64,000 nt of DNA from the NCBI GenBank assembly GCA_029449235.1, contig JANATG010000015.1, positions 310,001 to 374,000 on the forward strand. The letters are read 5' to 3'. Shown piece after piece: positions 1-10,951 of the stretch. The notes under the pieces are model-generated. The model did not search any database. It was not told the origin of the DNA and worked only from the letters and a program-made list of their open reading frames with translations. The stretch's first letter is position 1. Every line of letters begins with the position of its first letter. Origin of the DNA: Linnemannia schmuckeri (lineage: Eukaryota; Mortierellomycota; Mortierellomycetes; Mortierellales; Mortierellaceae). The position numbers and the translations under genes were made by a program.

Positions 1-468
1 AGATGATGCACACAATCCTATTTTTAAGAGGGAGGATGTTGAATTCGAAATGAGCATGAGCAATCGGTTCCTGTTGCAAGTTCCGTTTTGAATGAGCAGC
101 GCCTTTTCTGTGCTTCCATGTTCCATGCACAGACAGTGGAAAAGACAGCGCCTTTTTTTACCATGCAACTGCGGCGGGACACTTGACGTTGATCAATGCG
201 TGAGCCTGGAGTTTGAGGAGGTATGCGAATCCAAAGATGAAGACGGCGATTCCCCAGAGGATAGTTATGAAGATGGGACAAATGAGGTTCTTAAAGAGTG
301 AGGGGTGTGCAAACATATAAAAGATTCCCTGCACTGTTGAAAAGTGGGAGAGCAGGGCGGAAAAAGGAGGGCGTTAGTCGTTCGTTGTCTGTCGAGGCGT
401 CATTACTGTTGATGGTGCTGTTGACGTGTGAAAGTACCAGGGTAGCTGGATGGCACAATTATAGCCAT
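1..468 (-). CDS. EI24/Lds-like integral membrane protein, 5' part only
   Basis: Partial gene running off the left edge. I read three exons: 438-468 (ATG at 468), 162-333 and 1-17 (continuing). Donors and acceptors are GT/AG and the first intron has a CTAAC branch-like site. The spliced N-terminus starts MAIIVPSSYPVQGIFYMFAH, followed by a hydrophobic stretch and then KLQAHALINVKCPAAVAW. The GIFYxFxHPSL opening followed by membrane segments recalls the EI24/CysZ-like family, which in yeast includes the spore-wall proteins Lds1, Lds2 and Rrt8. That assignment is from memory of the motif, not from a search. It lies 250 bases downstream of GPI2 on the same strand. Its function cannot be fixed from about 73 residues. 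The spliced reading frame is better supported than the family name. Confidence 0.55.
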
Positions 469-717
469 GGTTGTAGTGAGGTGGTGTGCCTGGGGCTACG
501 GGTGAAGAGTTGGACTGTGGCTGTGTCCACAGGAAGGATGGGGAGGAAGGAAGTGGAGTTGGTGAAGAGAAGGAAGAAAGAAGAAAAAAAGAGACTGAAG
601 CGAACTTTCAGGAACAACGGAAAAAAGAAATTTCGCCACCAAAAAGCTATACCATGCGACGTCATTTGTGTATTATTTATACCGTGCGCTCTAAGGTTGT
701 TGACTGTTTACTCTACT

Positions 718-2340
718 CTAATTGTAATCAAATGACCGGCCATGAAGGATCTTAGGTCTCGCCTCGTCCCAGGGGCCATGGATCTCACTAATAACGAACA
801 AAAAGACATAGAAAAAAAGGCGGTTGGGGTGTTAAAAAATACTCACAATCAACCTCTTTTTTCCCTCACGAAAAAGCTCACCTCCCAAGCGACACTTTCA
901 AACTTACTTTTTGTAACGCTGGATCCAAATCAGCCAGAACGGGCAGACAAAGGTCAAGAAAATCATGCCTAAAATGTAAATGACAACAATGGCTGGTGAA
1001 ATTTGACTGAACAATGTAGTTGCCGTCAGGAACAAGACTATCGTCAGCGCCAAGTTTCCTCTGCTAGATATACTCTAAAAATATACAATAGAATAGAGGA
1101 CCATGTTAACAATCTATCTGATTTCGTTACATTGTTGTCGAATCGTCGTATTCACCAACAGGTAACGTACTCGGATTTGCCGCCGAAGCATAGGAAAGAG
1201 AGCGAACCACTGTACAGCGAATGACATAAGTCCAAAGACATGTAGGTTGGTCTTGAACCGAGATGCTAGTACCACAGACGCAAAAATAGCTGCATTGGTC
1301 GAGAGTGATCCCGGATACTTGATGTTGCGTCGGTTCCCGCTTCCGTAGTCATGAAACGCCAAGTTGGCCAAAAACAGGATCACTGTCAATGCCCAGATGG
1401 TATCCTCTGAAGTCTTTTCTGTCAGCGTCTTGAGAATTGGGGTAAGACCCAGCAGCGTCAAGAAGAATAGTACTGCTCCTTTAAATATCTTCCTTCCTAT
1501 AGCCCATATAAAGCGCAAGAAGTGGAAAAGTGGCGCGCACCCGTTAGCGCCGTTATTCGAATTTGCTCCGTGATGATTATTGAGAATATAGAGATACTCT
1601 TACTCTGGAAGTTTGAGTCGGGGGTCAGCATAGTATTGCTCCAATCCCAAAAGCCATATCCAATTGCCGATCCCGCGGTTCCAATGGTGATAAGAGCGTG
1701 TGAGCTGAGCATTCCCAGGTATAGATAGATGAAGATGGCGACAAAAATGACAATCGACGAGATATGTTGACTAATGATCGTGGACTCTAGTACGACCGAC
1801 CAGTACTCATAATGCCGTACATTGGCTAATATTGGTGAGGGTGGGGGTGAATAGGTTTGTTAAGACACTTCGATTTGGTCTGCAGCTTTTAGACATGATC
1901 TTGTCTAGCAAAAAAAACGCTCATCATACCATTCTTTTGCAGTTCTTCCAAAAATGTATCGTCGACGTAGTTATCGGGGTAGTCCTGCTTGACGTATAAG
2001 AGCTTCCGCCAAGGCGTCCTGGGAGGTAGAGGTACTCCTGGGCGAGTGCTCGGACTCTATGTTCATTGATAGAGCGATGTTTGCGTCAGCATGCGGCTCA
2101 CCCTCGACCGTTGTAGTTAGCAACGTTGAGTGTCCAGTTCCAGAGCCCAGAGTACCTGTTCAATTGTTCTATGAAAGATATCAATATGAGTAACTGTGCC
2201 TGTTAGCTGATGTTTGATTGAAGTTGGTTTCGAGACCAAAGTGACAGTAAGAGCTTCCTGTACCTTTGAAAGTCACACAGCGGACAAATCTGCTCATCTT
2301 CTCTGAATGGGCGGCCATCCCGTGGACAGTAGTTGTACAT
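718..2340 (-). CDS. GPI2: GPI-GlcNAc transferase subunit Gpi2/PIG-C
   Basis: Subunit of the ER-membrane complex that transfers GlcNAc to phosphatidylinositol, the first step of GPI-anchor synthesis. Exons read: 2264-2340, 2156-2168, 1930-2056, 1604-1825, 1171-1496, 908-1074 and 718-787; the frame closes at about 333 residues (human PIG-C is 297). Diagnostic blocks are PWRKLLYVKQDYPDNYVDDT, HYEYWSVVLEST, LTPILKTLTEKTSEDTIWAL, NAAIFASVVLASR and a terminal GPWDEA motif. Several hydrophobic segments fit the multi-pass family. The core is secure. The N-terminus is not: the PIG-C frame has no ATG before an in-frame stop, so an upstream exon is needed. The only in-phase route I found uses a 13-base exon and adds a Cys-containing leader (CPRDG...CPLC) not seen in the human protein. 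Confidence 0.92.
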
Positions 2341-2694
2341 GGTTTGCATCCTCGTCCTCTTCTGTGAATTGTTTCCTGCTTCGGTCCTGCCTAGTTCTGC
2401 GTTGGCGTTGCTTATAGTTACAGAATAGGAAAGAAAAGAGAGCGATGTCCAGGTGTAATCACTTTTACTGTGTGATGAGAAAAAGGCAGAGCGGACTGCT
2501 TTCGTGGGCAAGTGGCGATGGGTGGTGGCGCGTACGCCGTCAAAAAGTCAGTATCGTCGCGCAGTATCCGTTTTATTCTACCTTTGTCTCGCTTCTCCCA
2601 CTCCTTCTTTCTCCAACGACAGCACCACCACCATCATCACCACCACACAACAACAGACACACAAACAAAAAGGGCAACAGCAACAATATACAGA
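2341..2694. promoter_or_regulatory. Divergent promoter region between GPI2 and CSN8
   Basis: The 354 bases between two head-to-head start codons must hold both promoters. The CSN8 side is C/A-rich with CAC and CAA runs (2620-2690), typical of 5' leaders here. No clear TATA box is visible. Open frames crossing the region look like leader read-through rather than genes. Confidence 0.5.
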
Positions 2695-4009
2695 ATGTCA
2701 ACCGCACAGAGACTCATCGAGCAAGCAGACGTCTGCATCAAGGCTGGACACTATCAGGAACTCATTCCTCTTTACGAGCAGCTGGAGTTCCAGGTAAACC
2801 GTTCACCTCGGACCTCCTGACTGTCAGCTGTAGACCTCAACCTGAAAAACCGCAGAACAAAAGTCTAAGACGTACACTTCATTTTGATAATGGCGCGAGT
2901 ATAGGTTTCTGCCATCGAGATCGAGGCTGTTCCCATGAACACAATCTACGAGCCACTGTTGGCCTCGTACCTGGTGGCGTATGACTTGTAAGTTTCCAGT
3001 TAACAAGTAAAGTGCAAGCGGAACTATTTCAGAAGCGGGAGTCATTTATCATAAAATAAGTGCTTTGAGTGCTTTTAATGGCGTCGTCAGTCGAGACAAT
3101 GACACTGGATACAAGGCTTGTTATTGTCATATGTGCAAACAAGAGCTACAAACTCATTTGACTTTTGTTATCAATGTTCGCTCTCGCTCGACGGTTAAAG
3201 GTACTCTGCACGCAGCCTTGTTCACCGTATCCCCGAGGTTACAAAGACAGAGTCTTCTCAATTGGCGGTATTGATTCAAGTCTTGGAGTTACTGCGACAG
3301 TGGGAGCGACAGAATGGAAATCTGAAGGACATTTACAAGCTCTTGCATCAGTCCCGCTGGAACTCGGCTTTGGCGCCATTGATTGCCGTTCTTCAAGGTA
3401 CACAGACATAAAGAGGAGTTTTGCTGTGAGGGACCTTGGACTTGCTGAATACCTGCTGGAGATATCGAATACCTGCTGGAGATATTGAATACTTGCTGGA
3501 GATATTAACATAATGTCAATGTACTTTTGTCATTCGTAGATTCGATTCAAAACAGGGAGCTGGATCTCTTAGCGAAGGCGTACACGTCTCTCCCTGTCCA
3601 GTTGGCTGCATCACGTATTTGGCTCAATGAGGATACTGCGGCAGAACGTAAGCTTTTTTTTTTTTTTTTTTTTTTTTTGTTGGAAGCAAATAAGTTCAAA
3701 AACCCACATACCTTACTTTGTGCTTTACCCTCTTAGAACTGGTCGCCACCCGAGGGTGGAGATACGATGCATCAACAGGACTATTGTACCCCAAGGCTCC
3801 TGGTAAGCATTTTCGATTTTGCGGACACGTAATGGCGCGGAGTCGACCAAGGACTGTGCCACATTTCAGCCGTAAATATATTAACTATTCCTCCCTTTTT
3901 CACGTTGTCACTTATAGAAGTAACCACCAACCGCCCCATTGGACTTCAGGAGTTTGGCCAGCTGGCTGACGTGGTGGCTCATTTGGAGGTCAAGCAGGAG
4001 TCATCCTAA
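2695..4009 (+). CDS. CSN8: COP9 signalosome subunit 8 (CSN8-like)
   Basis: Small PCI-type subunit of the COP9 signalosome, the complex that removes Nedd8 from cullins. Exons: 2695-2793, 2905-2987, 3216-3397, 3540-3647, 3737-3802 and 3918-4009. The frame closes at 209 residues, the same length as human CSN8. Family-like stretches are YEPLLASYLVAYD, HRIPE, DIYKLLHQSRWNSALAPLIA, LDLLAKAYTSLPVQLAASR and a late RGWRYDASTGLLYPK block matching the human GW...LPRK segment. The join at 2987/3216 is in phase but leaves this protein about four residues short of the conserved N-N/D-A-R segment, so a tiny exon may be missed there. It is divergent from GPI2 and convergent with the reductase gene. Confidence 0.85.
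3447..3506 (+). repeat. Three tandem copies of a 20-bp unit in a CSN8 intron
   Basis: Three nearly identical 20-base units (consensus GAATACCTGCTGGAGATATT) sit head to tail inside the third CSN8 intron. Copy 1 ends in C instead of T and copy 3 has one C-to-T change. They end 33 bases before the acceptor. Confidence 0.95.
3654..3678 (+). repeat. Poly(T) tract, 25 bases
   Basis: Uninterrupted T run in the fourth CSN8 intron, just inside the donor site. One of nine A/T runs of 25 or more in the window. Confidence 0.95.
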
Positions 4010-4254
4010 AATCGCTCCTTTGGACATTGCTCAAAAAAGAAAATCGAACTATGCTTTATACGGACAGCTTTTACTTTTGCCGACTGGAAATTGCAACAAA
4101 AAAATAAAAACTTGCGAACAAACGGAGCTTGTGTTACTGAAGGCGCGTTGACTTTTGGCAAGTTTTATTCACTTGTCATTATAATTCTATAAACATGGTT
4201 CTTGTGGAATACACCCATAGAGAGGATAGAAACAGGCAGGTGCTGCCTTTATTT

Positions 4255-6041
4255 TTACAGCTTGCTCTTCTTGTATTTATCCAAAAGCTCGTTGACCTTG
4301 GCGGGAGCATCGACATGCTTGATGTTGTGAACGTTGTCCTTACCCTCGGGCCATCCAACATAGGCGGGCATCAAGCTACCCTCGGGGTTAAAGGCAAGCT
4401 CGTGGCCCTCAGGGAAGCCCTTGCTCAAGGAGCTGCCTCCGTCGACGGCCAAGTTGACGCCATTGATGTAAGCAGCAGCGGGTGAAAGCAAAAAGACAAC
4501 GCTGGCGGCAATCTCCGACTCGGTACCGTAGCGTCCGCTGGGGCTCTATTATTATTAGAACACATAGGCGAGTGGTCAGAATGATTTAGACGATTGGAGG
4601 CAACAAAGAAGAAAATACGAAATATTTCAACCAATGGCTCTCTTACCATCCAGTCGTTGGTGGCGATCATATCGACGACATTCTCGGGATAGTTCTTCAT
4701 TCCTGAGCTGACGATGGTGCCGGGTGCCACACAGTTGACGCGGATTCCATTGTAAGGTCCCCATTCTACTGCTAATGTCTTGGTCATGTTGATAATACCC
4801 GAACGAGCAGCACCCTATTTTGTAAATAAAGCATTTCGTGAAAGGTGTAATGAGTGAGAGTACTGCATTGATTTCCACGAGTTGATCAATGGCTCGAAAT
4901 AATAGAGATGAAGAATCCCTTACAGTGTGAACCATTCTAGGGAAACCGTTGCGGCACTCGGCAACAATGTTGACGATCCGTCCACCATGCTCGCCCATGT
5001 ATCCGTCAAAGGCAGCCTTGCACATGTTGAAAGTTCCGTTGAGGTTCAAGTCGACGACAGTGGCGAATCCCTTGGAGCTCAACATGCTAGCAGGCGACAT
5101 GAACTGACCACCGGCGTTGTTCTATGAAAGAGTTGCAAAAGTTTAAAAGAGAGAATAGGTAAGAATAAGCTTCTGTAATAAGTTGTATGCGGAGGCATGG
5201 CGAGTAGCGATCAAAACTGTTGGCTTTTAGTTTGATTCGCATTAACACTTGAGCACCTACAACGAGGCAGGTCAATTTGCCATGCTTGGCAACAATGGCC
5301 TCGATCATCTCCAATGCCTTGACAGGATCTCGAATGTTGATCAGCATGGTATCGCACTTGCCACCGAGCTTGCGGATCTCTTCGGCAACAGAAGTCAATT
5401 GATCCTGCTTTCTGGCAGCAATCACGACAGTGGCGCCGAGACTGGGGAAAGAAAAAGACGGTGATTAGTATGGCATTGTGAGAATAAGTGTGGAGAATGG
5501 ACCGTTGAAGAATCTTTAACGAGGCGAATTGATACATCTTGGACATTCGATTGATCGTCAGTCATTGAAACTTTTTTTTACCTAGCCAATTCGTGTGCAA
5601 TGCAACGGCCAATACCTATAGCAAATTGCATGCAGTAAAGATCGAGGTCAGTATGTCTGCGAACTGTTATGCGGGTACCGATCGATTGGATAATCAGGAA
5701 CCGAGTCAAGAAAAATGCCATAACATATCCTATTGCCATCCTTGAATGTTCCCCTTGAAGCGGAGATTACTTTATTTCCCAAGCACGAGGGAAAGAAAGT
5801 GTGGAGCTCGGACTGTGGGTTGGTTTCTTCGTCTTACCGGTGCCTCCTCCGGTCACAAGGATAACTTCGTCCTTGAACAGGTCTTTCTTGAAGACAGAAT
5901 TGTAGCCTAGGTTATTGTAGTCATGAGTGATATTGTGTAAAGACATGTCAATCGTTGTGGAGTGCGATTGCATGCAGATTACATGAGGTATTTAGTTGCA
6001 CAAAAGGGCAATCGAGAGACTGATTGTGCGGTACCTGACAT
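4255..6041 (-). CDS. PECR: Peroxisomal trans-2-enoyl-CoA reductase (PECR-like SDR)
   Basis: Short-chain dehydrogenase that reduces trans-2-enoyl-CoA with NADPH in peroxisomes. Seven exons (6035-6041, 5838-5906, 5582-5615, 5261-5441, 4924-5121, 4647-4814, 4255-4545) close at 315 residues (human PECR is 303). Exon 1 encodes only ATG TCA G. Visible features: the nucleotide-binding glycine motif TGGGTGIGR, NNAGGQF, SSKG, GTFNMCKA and HTGAARSGIINMTKTLAVEW. These are characteristic of PECR rather than of classical SDRs, which carry YxxxK at the last position. The C-terminus is SKL, a canonical PTS1 signal, so peroxisome-matrix targeting is well supported. It is convergent with CSN8 and divergent from the IQ-motif gene. 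A 2,4-dienoyl-CoA reductase is the main alternative, but the GGQF and GAAR motifs favour PECR. Confidence 0.94.
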
Positions 6042-7106
6042 GGTTGTTGCTGTAGGGGAGATGGACTAGGTTATGATGAAATAGTAGAGGAGGAATGAGA
6101 ATGAATGAGAAGTTGGGCGGGGTGGAAAAAGGTAGAGTGGAGAGAATGAAGGAGAGTAAAGAGGAAAGAAGTGAAAAAGGATCCGAAGGTGTAGAGGAGG
6201 GGTGTGTTTGTTTGCGTGTGTTACTTTCCCTCGGCTGCCACTTTCATTTTTCTTTCGCCCCCACTTTGTTCACTTTGTGCAGTATCAAAAATGGGCAGGG
6301 ACAGACAGGCAGACAGACAGACAGCACATGCACGCGCTCTGATTTTATTGAGATGGGAAGTGGAAGAAAAGGGGACCGGATACTCTTCTTCATAGTTTTG
6401 CTGTTCACTCACACACATAAACACGCAAAATAAACAAGACTGCTGGTTGTTTCACACTGGACCACGATGTCTATGAAAGGAGGCTAATCTACGCGGTATC
6501 TACATAGCATGCATATGGACTATTATCGGCGACATGCCTGGCTCTGAATGTATCACTGAGGCGAGTTGACAATCCGTGTCACACATCGACTGGAACCATC
6601 CTTGGCTCGCTGACGGATGGTGCCTGATTTTTAGTGGCAATTCAAGCTTGACGGGAAGATGGGACGCACCGACAGGGAGCATGGGAAGGAGAGCATGGGA
6701 AGCGGCGGACACCTACCTACCACACGGTTGAAAAGCAAGGAGTCTGGGAGACATAAAAAAAAGGTATTGACGAGAGCAAAAGGAAGGAAGAGAAGAAGAA
6801 GGGGGATGGGAGTCAAAAGGAAGAATTCCATTCATACACCACCATTGCGACCATTGTCGAGAACAAATAAGATCCCCTTTCCTCCCCCCTCACTCTCTTT
6901 TCGCCTTTTTTTATTGTCTTCTTTTTCACTCGCATAGGTCCTTCCTGGTCTCTGCTTTTGGCTTCTTATCCCCTTTTTCACTGTATCCTCGAGTTTGGGC
7001 AGCATTTCCGCTCTTTGTTCATCCTCACTTGTCCACTCCCTTCCTTCCTTTCTCTTCCTAACCCCATCCCCATCCTCACTTCACACCTTCGGCCTCTTCA
7101 TTCACC
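6042..7106. promoter_or_regulatory. Divergent intergenic region, PECR-like and IQ-motif genes
   Basis: About 1.06 kb between two head-to-head starts. It is purine-rich near the reductase (6085-6200) and pyrimidine-rich before the IQ gene (6880-7100), the usual 5'-leader composition here. A short (CAGA)n run lies near 6303-6323. No convincing gene in any frame. Confidence 0.6.
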
Positions 7107-10100
7107 ATGAGCGCCCGTATCAAGGGACTCTTCTCGAGCAAGAAGAAAAAGGACGAACGCCCACCAACTTCAGGCGGCAACAGCAGTACCACCACTGCTA
7201 CCAACACAAACAGTAGTCGACCCCACTCCAAAGAGGTCTTTACCTCAGCCTCCTCTCGCACCTCAGCCTCATCCTTTGTTCAGACACAACGCACACAGTC
7301 AATCGCGTCCCTTGCTAGTTCAACTTCTGCGTTCGAGGTGCCACGGGATGGGACCTTGTCCAATGGCCAGGTAAATGCAGAATAAGGGGTTTTAAAAGTG
7401 GATGCGAAAAAAAGAAACCACATGGTACTGGTGCAGCAACATGCAGTACAAAAGGAGGGCATAAACAAAAAAGAAAAACAAAAAACAACAACGCACGCTT
7501 GGGCTCAGGAAGTAACAATAGTGAGCAACAGCAGCAGCAGCAGCAGCAGTAGCAGTAGCAATCATAAACAGCAGAAAGCCCTTGTGATGAACCTGTACAT
7601 CCATCAAATCACCACCCTCTTAGCCCTGACCACTTATGCCTTGCCCTGCCTTTTGATCTCTTTATTGTTTTCCCTTTTTTTTTTATTTATCCAACTCCTG
7701 CTTCAGTCGTCCGTCAACCTCACCCTCACACCGTCGTCGACTGCTCCTACCTTGGACATACTGACCAAACAACCTCAGCAAGCAGCAACGGAATCCAACA
7801 TTTCAAAAACGTCCTTCTCATCTTCCGCCACCAACGACAGAGGACCCATGACAACTGATTCAGCCGTCGAGTCACTGGATATTTATGGCAACGATGCTGC
7901 CAAACCAATTACTGCCTCCTCGGCTAGCCTGGTACCGTTACCAACCAATAGCCCCTTGTCAAGCAGCACAGGTAGAGTGAAAAAGCAACTCTCAGCTTGA
8001 GGCTCAAAAAAGTCTTTGCCTTTTTGCCTGCGTCCTTTTTTATTACTTTATACTTTATATGCCGTTGCTTGCCTGTTCTATCCGTTCGTCTGTCTCCTTG
8101 AACCATTGAAGGCGCTTTACAAACTCTTTCAACCTTATAAATCATTACAATAACCAACAATTAGAAAAGGAGAAGGACACGACATCCGTATCAAATACTT
8201 CTCGTTTGCTTGGACACTCCGAAGGTAATAACGGGGCTCCCTTGCTTGTCAATCGATTGCCCATGGATAATAACCTTTTTTTATGGCCGGAAATTATGCT
8301 GGCGTTGGTGTTCATTCTCAGTAGAATATTAGTTTAGTATTGCTCGTCTGAACATGGAATAATCGTCTTTCTTTTCGTTGACCAACACAACAATAGATGT
8401 CCGCTCTCTCAATCAAAGTCAACTGTCAGTTAATGCTGGAGACTTCACTGCACAAGTAAGTGAGACAGGAGCCGCAGATCATCAGCTGTTTTTAAAGAGG
8501 TCGATTTTTATTTTTTTTTATTTTGATAATATCGACTCACCAACAACACTCTTCATAATTTAGGCCAACAACAGCATGGCGAGAGATCCAATCATTTTTT
8601 ATGAGCAGAGCGGACGAGATGTCAGTCAAGTCTCGCTCAAGCAGGATCGGTCGTATGTAGAGCAGAGGTCGCACATATCAGTGTCGCAGATGGAACAGGA
8701 GCAGAACTTGAACGACGGCGTGTATCTCAACTCTACCACAGAGTTCTTCCCCATCGACGATCAGGACGAACAAGTGTACCTTGAACAGTACTCTGAAGGT
8801 ATTAGCCTGCACCTTGATATGTACTGGACGAGATTTGATTACATGCTACTAGTTATTTAACCTTATATGAGCGATTATTTTCGTATAGGCGAGGATGATT
8901 TCCCAGTTCTTCAGTTGAAGGTGTCAAAGTTGCAGAAGCAGGTCAGGGAGATGCGCAAGTTCATGAGAGGTCTGGTTCAACTGCAGGTGGAGCAATATGA
9001 ACCAGCAACCATTTTGATTCAGGCGTGGTGGAGAGGATGTCTGGTACGTTCATGTACATGGAACGTAGCTACCCAGCATAGCAGGCATCATGTCATACGT
9101 GTTACGATGCACACGATTGATGTATTCTTTTTCGCACTTTCCAATTAACGCGTATATAGGTCCGTCGGGAACTCAAGAAGCAGCAGGTGTTTTCATGGCA
9201 CAAGAGCCCAAAGATACAAGTCAAGAAGATGAAGTATCTGACAAAGGCAGAGCTTTACCAGAGTTGCGAGAGGATCAGTACACCAAAGGCGTCGCTCCTG
9301 GTCACAGCGGAACTTGGAGGTATGCCGGCAGCATATGGACTACATTGGAAGAACATATATAATCGTACGATAATGATGCCATGAACTAACAGAGGATTAA
9401 CATCACTGTTTTGACATTTCGATATCTAGCTGAGAAAGATACCATTGCGGCCATCAAGCTTCAGGCTGTCTTCAGAAGTCAGCTCGTTCGGAAGAGAGTA
9501 CATGCGTACCGGGAGGGCATGCGAGCAGCTACAATCATTCAAGCCCGATGGTAAGTTTTGCTACCTGACTTGTCTACCGTTTTTGTTGTCATAATATATG
9601 TTATCAAATGGGCAAGTATTTAATCGACATTCACTTTCTAGGCGAGGATATCGTACAAGGACTCTCGATACACGTTTAGGTGTGGAACAGCTCCGATTCA
9701 GGAATCTCAAGATCCAGAAGGCTTTTGGCCGTGTTTCCATCAAATTGCAATATCTCCAGGGGCGCATCCTTGCTCTGGAAGAGAACAGCTTGCCGATGCA
9801 TGAAGCTCAAGAGATTATTCACAAGGAGATTGAAGATATGGCTGATCAGATTGACGGCCTGAAGCTGGATTTGGACCAAGGGTTGAAGCAGTTGGATGAA
9901 CAGGTTTCGGAGGAGAGGGAGCAAACCACCATCGAGCTTCGCGGACTGACTGATAGAATCCAAAAGCTGGAGGAGGAGATCAAGATTATGCGCAATGCAA
10001 ACTCTAGGTAAGCCGAGAATAACCCGCAAAAGATGTCATATTTGCATGATTTTTTGTCCTGCATAAAAAAACAAATCTGACAATTTCATCTTTTTTCTTG

Positions 10101-10951
10101 TTTGGCCTCATGGATGGGTATTCTTTAGCATTGAAAAGCAAGTCAGGACATTGACGCTTGAGCTGCCTAGCGATTCTCGCGAGGATACAGACAAGAGTGA
10201 GCAGGAAGACGACGAGGACGACGATTACGAAGTTCAGTACGACGAAGATGGCAACAGGATCGAGCGACCACCGAAAAAGTTTGTCAAGCGGACAAGCGTA
10301 CATAACGAACAGCCCGTTGGACCAGGGTCGCGACGAACCAGCAATGCCCGTCCAGTCATGGATGTGACTGTGAATGGCAGTCCTACGCAAATGGTGGATT
10401 CTCCTACCCTTATGCATCAGCAGCAGCAGGCGCAGCACCGAGGAAGCATCAGCAGCATCCACAGTCAAGGACATGCTAGGACACTGTCCTTGACATCTCA
10501 ACCCCCCCCTTCACCTAACCAAGCATTCCCAAGGGCTTTCCCTGCATCATATTCACCTACGATGAGCAACGCTGCTGCCGCATCAGAGAGTGGAGCATTC
10601 TCTAATGGAGTGCGGCCTCATTCGATCCAATACCCAGGAGCCAACAACAGCAACGCCAATAGCCATGGCGCCCCCCGACCCCTTACGATGGACCCCAATC
10701 AACTCTTCCGCTTCCACCCAAGCGCGAACCAGTATATACCAGTCTCTCCATCGTCGGCGGCGTTCGGAGGAGCAGCCGTTGCTACACCTGCAGCAATTGA
10801 CCCCAAAAAATATGTTTCGATCGAAGATTTCGAGTACATGCAGGCCGAAGTTGACACGCTACGCCTGAACAATGACCGACTAGAGGGTATGGTCCGAGAG
10901 CTAACCATGCGTTTGAACAGCCTGACATCTCATATTGGATTTCCTGGATAA
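7107..10951 (+). CDS. IQ-motif and coiled-coil protein of unknown function
   Basis: Ten exons: 7107-7370, 7707-7971, 8165-8224, 8397-8455, 8564-8798, 8889-9043, 9160-9319, 9430-9550, 9642-10007 and 10129-10951. The frame closes at 835 residues. In order: a basic start (MSARIKGLFSSKKKKDE), a Ser/Thr-rich region, a short coiled coil, three IQ-like calmodulin-binding motifs (ATILIQAWWRGCLVRR; AAIKLQAVFRSQLVRKR; AATIIQARWRGYRTR), a long coiled coil with heptad spacing, an acidic patch (QEDDEDDDYE), a Pro/Ser/Asn-rich linker and a final coiled coil ending HIGFPG. IQ motifs usually bind calmodulin or myosin light chains, so a cytoskeletal or scaffold role is plausible. There is no motor, kinase or GAP domain. 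I do not recognise a named orthologue. Confidence 0.87.

Noticed and set aside
2203..2511. Longer N-terminus for GPI2 reading through 2341-2511
   Set aside because: It would run through the shared promoter with CSN8, and the extension looks like leader sequence.
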